Part shown: one piece after another, positions 55,050 through 64,000 of the stretch
How positions within the stretch are numbered: the first letter of the stretch is position 1
Layout: each line of letters starts with the position of its first letter
Assembly: GCA_013397115.1 (NCBI GenBank)
Contig: VWZW01004624.1
Coordinates: 625,440 to 689,439, forward strand
Origin: Edolisoma coerulescens
Lineage: Eukaryota; Chordata; Aves; Passeriformes; Campephagidae
Reading direction: 5' to 3'
DNA: 64,000 bases
Notes under the pieces: model-generated
What the model was told of the DNA's origin: nothing
The model's database searches: none
Seen by the model: only the letters and a program-made list of their open reading frames with translations
Made by a program: the position numbers and the translations under genes

Positions 55050-56100
55050 AGGTAACCACAAGAAAACAGAAAAAATACCCCAGGACTTAAGCCTGGCATT
55101 ATTCTCTCATTGCATAAACACAAGCAGGCGTTTATTAAGTTGTTCTTGAAATTGAACTTCTGCAGTTAACCAACATTAAAATCTGGTACTATCATATTTG
55201 AACAAGATACCAATATTTCCACTAAAAATTTTATTTCAAGTACAGTGCGAGAGGGTGATCAATTATGTGAAAGTACACCCCTACAGAACACCCAGATGTA
55301 GTCAAATTGAAGATAAAATTAATGATTCTAACTCATTAGGTTGTTAGTGAAAGTCTGTGATAGCAATAGATTAGAGTACAAAACCACATGACTGTCCAAA
55401 TTATGTGACAGACATCAGGGTGCAGAGCACAAGCTGCATAACTTGATAATATTCAAAAATATATCCTTGTTTCAGTCTTAGTTTAGTGAAGAACTAGATA
55501 AAGCAAAAAAATCTTAAGAAATAAAATGGATGTGCCTCATATCTTGATACCGTGTAACATTTCCCTATTTACCACTATAACATTCCATTTGTGCTAGATC
55601 ATCGTCATTCAAGAAAATAAATGTCAGGCTTTTCTTGAAAGACCTCAATATTTTTGCTGTGAAATACCAATCAATTGGTCATACTGATTTAAAGAAATAC
55701 AAGAACAGTCACACTATCTTGAAAATTCGTCTTTAGTCTTTCTACCTATACCACCTCAATTCAACTCTATTAATTACAGTGCTTTTCTCAGTAAGAACTT
55801 TGCCGTTACAAAATTAGAAATGTAATTTTCAAAATTAGTCAAATAGTACAAGATTACAAATCCAATTTCAGCTATGGTAGAAACACAAACGCAGAAGATT
55901 TGCAGCATTTTTTTTAAAAGGATTTTGCTCTACCAGTACCATAAACGTAACAGTGTCTGTAAGAAAAAAAAAAACAAAACAAACCTCAAATCAGAAGCAT
56001 CTACAACATTGTGTATAACTTTTAAGATAGTACTTGCTAGCTCACTAATCCAGAAGGCATTTTTGAAATTCTGATATTTTAGTTTAGGCATGACCACGTT
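55050..56100. other. Unique noncoding AT-rich sequence
   Basis: No gene or element was recognised. An A-rich run (AAGAAAAAAAAAAACAAAAC) lies at about 55,961-55,980. Confidence 0.55.
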
Positions 56101-56117
56101 ATTTGCTCAGGCAACCA

Positions 56118-56281
56118 AGAGAGCGCTCTCTCTACTTAACACCTTCAATGCTGATAGACCGCTCACCGATCTCCTGGCACCGTAGTTCCCGAGAGGGACT
56201 ATGTTCAAATGAAGCAGTATCTAAGGATTCTTACCACAGCTATTATTTCCTAGGTGTACCTGGTGGAAGTCTATCAGCATT
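56118..56281. repeat. Palindrome plus 13-bp inverted repeat
   Basis: A perfect 14-bp palindrome (AGAGAGCGCTCTCT) lies at 56,118-56,131. Just after it, AATGCTGATAGAC at 56,147-56,159 is matched by its exact reverse complement GTCTATCAGCATT at 56,269-56,281, with 109 bases between. Inside the arms, CACCGAT and ACCTGGTGG give only a weak imperfect extension of the stem. It could be a small decayed foldback element or part of a conserved noncoding element; there is no clear target duplication. Confidence 0.7.
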
Positions 56282-59200
56282 AGAAAAGTTAATTAGTCAA
56301 CTGAGAGCTGGAATCTTACCAGGCTAATTTTTGCTGTCAGGGATAATGATAGATTTTTCAAGCCTTAAACCAACAATTGGTGCAAAAGATCAACTCACTA
56401 ATGATTGTCAATTAGTCGTGTGACTGTTGACTTCATTTTTCTGCCTTTGAAAAACATGTCATACTCATTCAACAACAGCCCACGCCACCTGTATTTTGCA
56501 GCTGTGAAAATACAGATATTCCAAATGAATCCCCAGAGACACCAGAGCCGAATGTTTTTCAGTAAACAGTAAAAGCCTTATCATTGTAGTGTTATTAACT
56601 ACGTTAATTTGTCTAGCAAAGCACAGTGCAGCATTCGTAACTGCAGAATAACATAAACATTTCTGACAATAAACTAAGTCATTCATTTGTATTTGCTTAC
56701 AGCTATCTTCACACAAGGACTAAAAACAAGATTTCAGTCAGAAAACTGAAGGTTCCCTCTCAGAGCACTGTCATCTTCAACAGACATGTCTGCATCAAAC
56801 TAGAGTTTGTATGTTCAGGTACATAATCTATAATTGTTGCAGTAGTAGAAGTGGTGGAGAGGCTCTATAAAGGAGAGTAACACTTTTCAGAAAGCAATTC
56901 AGGTAAGAGAAATTTACCTTCATCCCAACTGAACACAGCCTGTACTTTAGCAAGTATTACCTTTCACATGAAAGAGCACATTTCAGCAAGAGTTCAAAAC
57001 ATCACCCCACTGTATAATCTCAGCAACCACAACCCAGAAAGTAACTGAACTTCTCAAAGTCTTAATAAATAAGCACTTGCTCATCCAAAGTAAATAGAAG
57101 GCTCCACTCCCACAGCAAATTCTCAAATTGGTATGAAGTCTTCCCCTCACACTAATTTAAGGTGGGCCTCAAACTGAGTTGCTTGATGGAGAGAGTAGCT
57201 CTGCCTCCACTCTATCCCTGCCACTCCCACATGATTAGCAGAGGCACCAAGTGCTCCTAATAACAGCAATACTTTTAGCAAAACCTCTGCTACTAGAAAT
57301 CCAGTCAGAATCAAACTGGATTTTTACCCTTCCTTCATATTTAGTAGCATAGGTTATCAGCAATAGAGACACGGAAATAATACTGAAGCATGGGACTGAT
57401 AAAGCTGAACACTGAGAAGTTGGTTTTATGTGCAAAAACCCACACTATGGATCCAGGTTCATGCGGGGAACTGTACAAACCCTCCTTGATTCCTAATCCT
57501 TTTAGCCCTTTTTATCATCACCAGGCCCCCCCAAAAAATCTCAACTACAAGTAGTTTAGCACCCTTTAACAAGTTTTTTAGCCTTGCATGCCAAGGTTAG
57601 CCATTTCACATTAAAAGGAACATATTCTCTTCCATCTCTCTCCAGCTGTTACTGACGGATACGGAGGGTCTGGCTGTGTCCTAAATGCCTTCTACACTGG
57701 CTTTCATGGTCAGAACCACTCCGCCTCAGCCCTTGTTACTTGAAAAAAGTAACAGAAAATGCAAGGATCAGCACTTGAAGACACAGCATGAGGCTGACAG
57801 ATCTATTTCCCAGATCTTACAGACCGGAGTAACAAGTTCCCAAGGGACTGCAGGAGGACCAGTCAGACAAAGCCCTGGTGAAGAGGCACACACACCACAC
57901 TTAGAGCATGAAGCTCTGAAGATTATTACAATATATTGCAATATGCCTTTCAGAAAATTTAGAAAGACTTCTATCCAGGCTCTACAGAAAGGCAAATATC
58001 AACACATGTACAGATCTAACATGCCTTCTCAAACTACCTGGAGAAAATTACTTTCCTAGAGAACCTGTTCATTATTTTGGAAGGAAGATCATTTTAAGCA
58101 GTCTGTTAAAATAAGATCCCTTTGATTTCATTCAGAGAATGAAAATTGATAAAACTTTTCTCTGTGTTATAGATGGAAAAACATAGGCCTTGGGAAGCTG
58201 AGCAACCAGTTAGGCTCCCCTCAGACATCAGTGGTGCTGAAAGGAACTCAGTTGTAACACTAATTCATTTACCATTAAAATCCAAGTAGTTTATACACAT
58301 AGAAAAGTGGTTTAGGGCTTAGTTTAATAGTTCAATAAGAAGTTCCATTAACATTCAAGTGCTGGGAATTTGTTAAAAAAAAATTTTAAAATTATCCCAG
58401 TCAATAATAATAATAATAAAATGTTACTCAGACATTGGAAAAGGGTGTACTTTTAGCTAATTTATCAATTTGAAATATGCCAGATTTCTCATGAAACTCC
58501 ATCTGAGTTTTAGGGTCACAACCTAAGCATATCACAGCATAAAAAGCCTCGCTTGTCAAGCCCCACCAGTCTCAGTCTGTGGTCCTTCTCCTAAAGGGTT
58601 TCTCTAATTGCTACTACTTCCCACTGTCCTTCCTACATCTCATAATTGTTTTTCCTCAACACTTCTCTCCTCCCCTCTCCTTATATGTTCATCTGTTCTT
58701 TCTACCAGTGGTGTTCAACTTTTTCCCTGTGTTTTAAGCCCCTGCTCCAGAGCAAGCAAGCACTAAAGATCCAGCAAATCAGAACTAAGGAGTGCCTGAT
58801 ATGATTCTGAGTAAAAGCTAAAATTTAGAATTAAGGGGGAAAAAAGGTAATCATCTTAATTCATAAAGCCTGGCATGAGAAAACTCCCTCTGAGAAGTTG
58901 TGGACACTCTATGAAATGCATAACAACATCTAGGAAAAAGAAAAGGTAATCTCAAAGCTTAATGTTTGATTCTACCTTTAATGATAACTTCTAAGATTCA
59001 TTCAGTATGAAAACCTAGCTTGACAAAATTCATAAGGATATATCATTTCCAAATTAGAAGATTTGGAGCTTGGTATTTGATGAGCAGTTTTTGAGCCTCA
59101 CCAAATTGCAAGTTTCCCATCAGAAAGGGTTAGGTCTATTTACTTATTTAGTAACAGCAGCTGAATGGATGGTGCAATTTCCTGATTCTGACAGCTGGCA

Positions 59201-59639
59201 CATAGAAAAAAACAACAAAACCCATGACAGATCTAATAAAAATCTCAAGAAGTGACACTGCCCCCTCTTACAAAAACGCTATGAAGGCCAACCCTCCAAA
59301 GATGTTGAAAAGACACTGCTCAATCAGAATGGGAGCTGTGAGTATTTAGCAATTCCAAAAAAAAAAAAACAAAACACAAAATATCCAGCTCCAATCACAT
59401 ATCATGGTCTAGTAATTAACGTACTCTATCTCTGTATGAATTGGCACAAGGAAAGCTGATGTTAAAGCAACTTTTTAATTATAATTTTCCCAATTTCCCA
59501 CATGGAAAAACAATTTTCAGTGATCTTAAAATTAGTATTCGTGATGCACAGGCTGGACTGTAGCTTTTTCTAATTCAGTTCCTGACTTGAGAGCAATGAA
59601 TGACAGGGAGAATCTTCTACTTGGTACTTAATTCTGTTC
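56282..59639. other. Unique noncoding sequence, no gene seen
   Basis: 56,282-56,460 keeps a CNE-like texture with TTAATTAG and CAATTAGTC words. (AAT)n lies at 58,403-58,420. An A-rich run of 13 lies near 59,357-59,369. A forward open frame of 124 codons (57,685-58,059) is unrecognised and has no convincing flanking splice sites. Confidence 0.5.
58403..58420. repeat. (AAT)n microsatellite
   Basis: Five perfect AAT units followed by AAA. Confidence 0.9.
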
Positions 59640-60470
59640 ACCAGAATTCCCATGTTGATTTTTTTCACCAATTTTCTTTTTATTATTTATTTTTCAGAAA
59701 GCACACTCCTGGGAGTTGAGACTGCATTCTGATTTATGTCCACATGAAAAAAACGTAATTCCACCTTAACTGGGGATTTCCATCCTGCTTGGGGATTGAA
59801 ATTAACCTTATTTGTATTTTTAAAGGCAGGCAAACACAGTAAGCTGACCAGTAAATGTAGCGATGCCAGTTCAATTTGTAATTTCCATGTGTATGTTTCA
59901 GGAACAGAGAAGGCTGTAATGAAGCTTTTCTTTGATTTCACATTGAATCTGGAGCTAAGCTAGACAACACATCATATGGGAAGGGGGAAAAGAAAACTTC
60001 ATGTCACTGGAATTCTGTCTCAGTGGGGGCCAAGAGCTTGACTGTTCTTTGGTTATTGCTATGCTGAGTGCTAAGATGGCTGTTAAATATTTTATCAGCC
60101 AAGACTAAAACCAAGAAATGTGCTGAAAACAAGAGTTGAATGATCTCTGTTTTGAGTCTCACATTGTGTAGATACACAAGCAGATTTTCTTTCCTTTTTT
60201 TTCCCCCTGCTTTTTCTATTTTCATTTCTCTCAAATACCTTCCCCCCAAAGCAGCTACTCTGAGGGTTTTCTTTTCCACAGCAGCAGCTGTGGTACAGCG
60301 CACATTATAAGGGCTGACAGTTAACCGAAGTAAACATAAGGACACAGCAGCATTAGGGTTGTCAGCCTGAAAAGAGCATTTCGTTGTAATTCTCTGCGTG
60401 AGGTCTTGGAACAGCCGATGGCTGAATTAAGAACAGTGCTTTTGCAGATTTCATGGGGCTGATGCATGTG
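59640..60470. promoter_or_regulatory. Candidate conserved noncoding block upstream of the CpG island
   Basis: Non-repetitive, balanced sequence with several motif-rich stretches: 59,690-59,960 and 60,240-60,470. Words include AAGATGGC (YY1-like, near 60,073), CAGCAGCTGTGG (E-box CAGCTG, near 60,285) and GATGCATGTGACT near 60,460. The best minus-strand frame (60,004-60,345, 113 codons) has no recognisable domain. Its nearness to the island, about 1 kb, makes a regulatory role plausible, but conservation is inferred and not seen. Confidence 0.3.
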
Positions 60471-60478
60471 ACTATCCT

Positions 60479-60495
60479 CCCTCCCCCCCCCTCCC
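60479..60495 (-). repeat. C-rich run; canonical G-quadruplex motif on the minus strand
   Basis: C runs lie at 60,479-60,481, 60,483-60,491 and 60,493-60,495, separated by single T. Read on the minus strand this gives four G triplets with loops of 1 to 3 bases. It sits less than 1 kb from the CpG island. Confidence 0.75.
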
Positions 60496-61225
60496 TCTGT
60501 CACACTAGAGGCTTGGATGATGGAAAATCACGCAATTATCTGTGCGTGTATGTATGCAGGCACAGCAAAATATTTCGATTCTCAGGTTCTTGTTTTTCCT
60601 TTCTTATGTCAGCTCCTTTCAGTGACTCCCTAACACCAAACACTCATTTAGTTGTCGTGGATGGGCACAACAACTAAGCAATGCTCCTTTACCACCTCAC
60701 AGCTCACTTCCCCTTTCCCTCCCCTGCACACACCAGAAAGCCCCTCAAAATCCCTTTTCCGCTGTAAACACCAACTTCCAGCTATGAATTTGTCTTTGCT
60801 TTCCACTGTGTGGTTTGCACTGTCATCTGCTAATAACAGACTTCTTAGCACCATCTGCAATGCTGAGCTCTTCCTGTGGTTTCTCTCTGCCATTTCTAAG
60901 AATTTGACAAATAAATCACAATTCATCGGGAGATCAAATGAGAAAAATACGGGCCCCGCATTCCGGCTTAGTCTTTGTTTCAGGGCGTTTAAATGACAGA
61001 TGTGTGTCTCCTAACACACATCAGCGGAATCAGCGAGAGCCCCGGTTCAGGTTTGAGTACGTTACAGAGAGAGGATCAACAGCTGGGATTACCCTGGGAA
61101 GCAGAGCGCTTTGACTCTGACAGAGCCCCGTCTAACACGGGAATCCACGCAGAGGCTGGACCGCGCCTGGAAAGGGTCCATCTTTGTTTCATAAGGTGGA
61201 GCCATTTCCTTAAAAGTAGATGGGT
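60496..61225. other. CpG-island shore, no gene recognised
   Basis: CpG density rises gradually from about 60,950. No TATA box or splice-bounded open frame is convincing. The stretch may include the proximal promoter or a 5' untranslated exon of whatever gene starts at the island. Confidence 0.4.
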
Positions 61226-61670
61226 TTCGATAAGCGGCAGGGAGACGCAGTGAGCGCCGCGCTTGGCTGGGTGGTCTGTGCATTTATCAGAAGCCCCGGG
61301 CTGGGAAAATGTCTGCGGTGGGGCCATGTTCCGGCTCCTCGGAAATCAGAAGGAATCGATCTCCTCCAGCGAGCCGCTCCCCCCCGGCCGCCGCATCCCG
61401 CGCGGCGGCGGCGCAGCTGCCGCCGAAGGAGCGGTGGGAACGGCCCCCGCATCTGAGCCCATTAGTCACCAGATGTCACCTTCTGCTGCCAGCGCCTCCA
61501 ACAGCCCGGCACACGATGTCCCGAGCATGCCGAGCATGCGAGCGGCGGCTCTCGCAGCAAGGCGGGCAGCGCCGTGCGCTGCGGGGCCGGCCCGGCCCGA
61601 CCCTGAGCCATGTCTACAGTGACACCTACAGCCGCGGGGGGGTGGCTTTTCTTCTCTCTCTGCCCGGGTT
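61226..61670. promoter_or_regulatory. CpG island, probable promoter or first exon of an unidentified gene
   Basis: By hand I count roughly 47 CpG sites in about 445 bases, in a window otherwise nearly free of CpG. Features include CCGCGCGG-type runs near 61,395-61,410, an ETS/YY1-like word (GCCATGTTCCGG, 61,323-61,334), a GGCGGG near 61,561 and a doubled CCGAGCATG at 61,521-61,538 running into GCATGCGAG, which resembles an NRF1 site. There is no TATA box at a suitable place, which fits a dispersed CpG promoter. Open frames cross it on both strands (for example 61,309-61,695 forward, 61,210-61,452 reverse). Their proteins are Ala/Arg/Pro-rich as GC-rich sequence dictates, and I recognise none. 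The direction of transcription cannot be decided. Confidence 0.75.
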
Positions 61671-64000
61671 GTTTGGGGGTTTTAATTTATTTTAAAGATA
61701 CGCCTCTTCTGAAGATGTAATTGATTTTATTCACCGGAGGAAATTCCAGCTTCTCTATCGATTTCTACATTTGCTGAATTTATTTTGTTTTCTCCTCTGT
61801 GTGATACCATAAAATGTTATTAAAAAGGTGGTGTACATCAAACAGAAAATTATTTGTTTTCCCCTAGAAGGACTAATTTTTAAAAACTACCATATTTTAA
61901 ACATGTCCGCTCAATGGCAGGGAAAGAAATTATTTAGCATCCACAGCCATTACCCGGTGCTCGTTAGCAAGTTGTTTATGGGGCTGCAGAGCACAGGGCA
62001 GAGGCTTCTCTGCACCTTCCCTGCATTCACCATTTCTTTTATAGCCTCACCAGCCTCCCCCAGCATTTCATTGGGAAGGACCAAGCATGTGTTAGAATAA
62101 GATTTCCAGATGTATTTTAAACAGTAAACAAAATCCCGTAGAGAAACATCTATGAAAACTAACAGTGCTGTAAAAAAAATAACATTAATGAGGCTCTGCT
62201 GAATTAAGTGGGGGAGTGTTTACCTGGGGTTGTGTAAGGGTGTTATACTCTACAATCAAAAACTGATTAGAAATTTGCTCACAGTACAACAGACAGTAAC
62301 GTCACTATACTTGAGTAATTGTTCAAGTATTTCTAAGGTTGATCCAACAACGAAAAAACCCAAACAAAATGGATGTCAATTGAAATCTTTAGGTGCTTCT
62401 AATTAGACCAAACAGAAACAAATCATGCTATCAACTAACATGCGTACTGAAGATTAAATTTAGAGGCTGTTTAAGGTAAAATTTACTGGAGTGATGTGAG
62501 ACCTACAGAATTTTCAAGCCAACCAAAAATGTCAGTTAAGCACATGTTTTAACATAATAAAAAACTGCAGAAAGCTGACTTTTTAAAAAAAATGTAAGAA
62601 AAACATTTTTAATTTCTTAGATCATACACCTTGACACTGAACCAGACAGATGCATCTTTTACAGATTTTCTGTGAGGTAATTTCCTCTCCTTTCTTTACG
62701 CTTTGGGATTGTGGTGGTCCTGTTTTTTTTAATCTGATAAAAATTTTCACATTTAAATATCACACAAAAAATAAAGGATATTTGGCCACTGTATTGAATG
62801 GGCTAATAATCCACTCCTACACTTTGAACAAAATATAGGGAATTAAGCAAAAGTGTATTCTGCAGTAAAATAAAATTGTATTTTGTATCGAACTCTTATG
62901 ATACCTTATAGTAATGCTATTTTTGCAAAACATTAATTTTTGAAAATGCCTTTCTTATATTTTAACTATATGTATATGTAAAAACAAATACACTTTATCT
63001 GTGGGATATTTCACAATGAGGTCTAAATAGTAGTGTTTAGATTTGGACATCTTGTGAGATTCCTGCTGCTTCTGCAGGTATTGCTGCAACTAAGGTCAGA
63101 TACCTTGTGGCACTGAGACACAAAACCCTGTCACCCACATTTTACTTTAAAAATTGGACTGTTCTTATTAATTTCCTTTAACTCTCATGCTTCATAATCT
63201 GATCTGCATCTAGCAAGGGTTTAATTAGAGAACATTTGTTTTCTTTTGTTTTTTAGAGAGGCTGAGCATCCACATCATAACAGAAATGAACTGCTAAATA
63301 TAAATTTATACATGACATATTCTAACACAGGTGCAAGAGTATTCAGGTTACATGGTTCAGGAGGTTCTTGATGTTTGTTTCCTGTGCATGTTTATCCCAT
63401 ACCAGAGCAATAGTGGGGCATCGCTTTTGTCTGCTTAGCCTGAGGCTGTATATTATAAAATATGGTCTGCAGTGAAACACCTGAAGTTACTGGAATCTTT
63501 ATGAAATATACCTTAGTATTTCCAAAATTCCCAGAAGTTCAAGATTTGTTTCTAAAAACAGCCATTAGCCCAAGTGTTTATGAACACAGATCCTTAACCA
63601 CCACCTACTGGTGCAGGGCACGCACACAACCAACGTATTTAATGCTATGTTGAACTCCGAAGTTATTAATTCAAACACAGTGTCCAAAGTGTTTAGAAAA
63701 TACTTTCAAACCATTAAGAACTGCCATTTGTAAGACTTTGGAATCTGCAAGTGCTTCATGTAAAAAGCTGTTATGCTTCTATTATCAACACGCCTCAGGA
63801 CTTAATAAAGCAGGCATTTCAAAACACAGCATGCTGAAATTTGGCATTTTCATTTAGTGCTTACATGTTATTGAACAGAGGGCAATGTAAGGAATAAAAA
63901 GAGAAAAATCTAGCAGAAAGGTCATTTTCAAAATTAAGAATCTGTATTGTTGATGTTGCTGGTCAAAAGGTGCCCCAAACCATGTAAAATTGATTTTGTT
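61671..64000. other. Unique AT-rich sequence right of the CpG island
   Basis: 61,680-61,780 has mixed motif-rich sequence (TGTAATTGATTTTATT, CTATCGATTT) that could belong to the promoter region. The rest is AT-rich, without recognised exon, transposon or RNA gene. A CTCF-like word occurs on the minus strand at 63,598-63,611 (CCAGTAGGTGGTGG). If the gene runs to the right, this would be its first intron. Confidence 0.45.

Noticed and set aside
54843..55123. Minus-strand Lys/Pro/Asn-rich open frames resembling a disordered basic protein
   Set aside because: Composition is produced by the A/C-rich complement of the G/T tract.
56865..56908. TATAAAGG followed by a perfect-looking splice donor CAG|GTAAGA, suggesting a small first exon
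   Set aside because: A start about 30 bases after the TATA box would leave an exon of only a few bases, and no other promoter signal is present.
61263..61695. Forward open frames of 119 and 128 codons through the CpG island
   Set aside because: Ala/Arg/Pro/Ser bias follows from GC-rich sequence. Competing frames exist on the other strand and no family is recognised.

Overview
The window reads as a gene-poor, AT-rich piece of a bird genome. The clearest evidence is a CR1 retrotransposon 3' end at about 51,953-52,314, which finishes in the ATTCTATGATTCT-type tail typical of avian CR1 copies. A second line is a solo endogenous-retrovirus LTR at about 20,948-21,989, which resembles an LTR family I remember as abundant in neoavian genomes. 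CR1 also occurs in crocodilians and turtles, so 'bird' is strong but not absolute. I cannot name the species.

I recognise no protein-coding exon, tRNA, rRNA, snRNA or known microRNA. The longest open frames either lie antisense to the LTR (162 codons, 20,848-21,336) or have no recognisable domain or composition (152 codons, 9,421-9,879). They are what chance gives in 64 kb of vertebrate noncoding DNA, so no CDS is annotated.

Layout: 1-20,947 is unique AT-rich sequence with small simple repeats and one 30-bp tandem duplication (15,909-15,968). 20,948-21,989 is the solo LTR with an internal array of about 45-51 bp units. 21,990-46,800 is more unique sequence, with a 20-bp perfect palindrome (26,625-26,644), a polypurine tract with a quadruplex motif (28,583-28,630) and microsatellites. 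46,815-47,765 looks like a conserved regulatory block, rich in homeodomain-type TAATTA cores and carrying a duplicated motif of about 29 bp. 51,953-52,314 is the CR1 fragment. 54,928-55,045 is a strand-asymmetric G/T tract. 56,118-56,281 holds palindromic sequence. 59,640-60,500 is a second candidate conserved block, and 61,226-61,670 is a CpG island, the only promoter-like feature.

The simplest model (inference) is intergenic or intronic sequence next to the CpG-island promoter at the right-hand side, whose coding exons lie outside the window or in 5'UTR-only exons I cannot see. The candidate conserved blocks could be enhancers of that or a neighbouring gene. I found no convincing new biological system. 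The items most worth checking are the orphan CpG island, the two candidate conserved blocks, the LTR's internal repeat array and the long palindrome.
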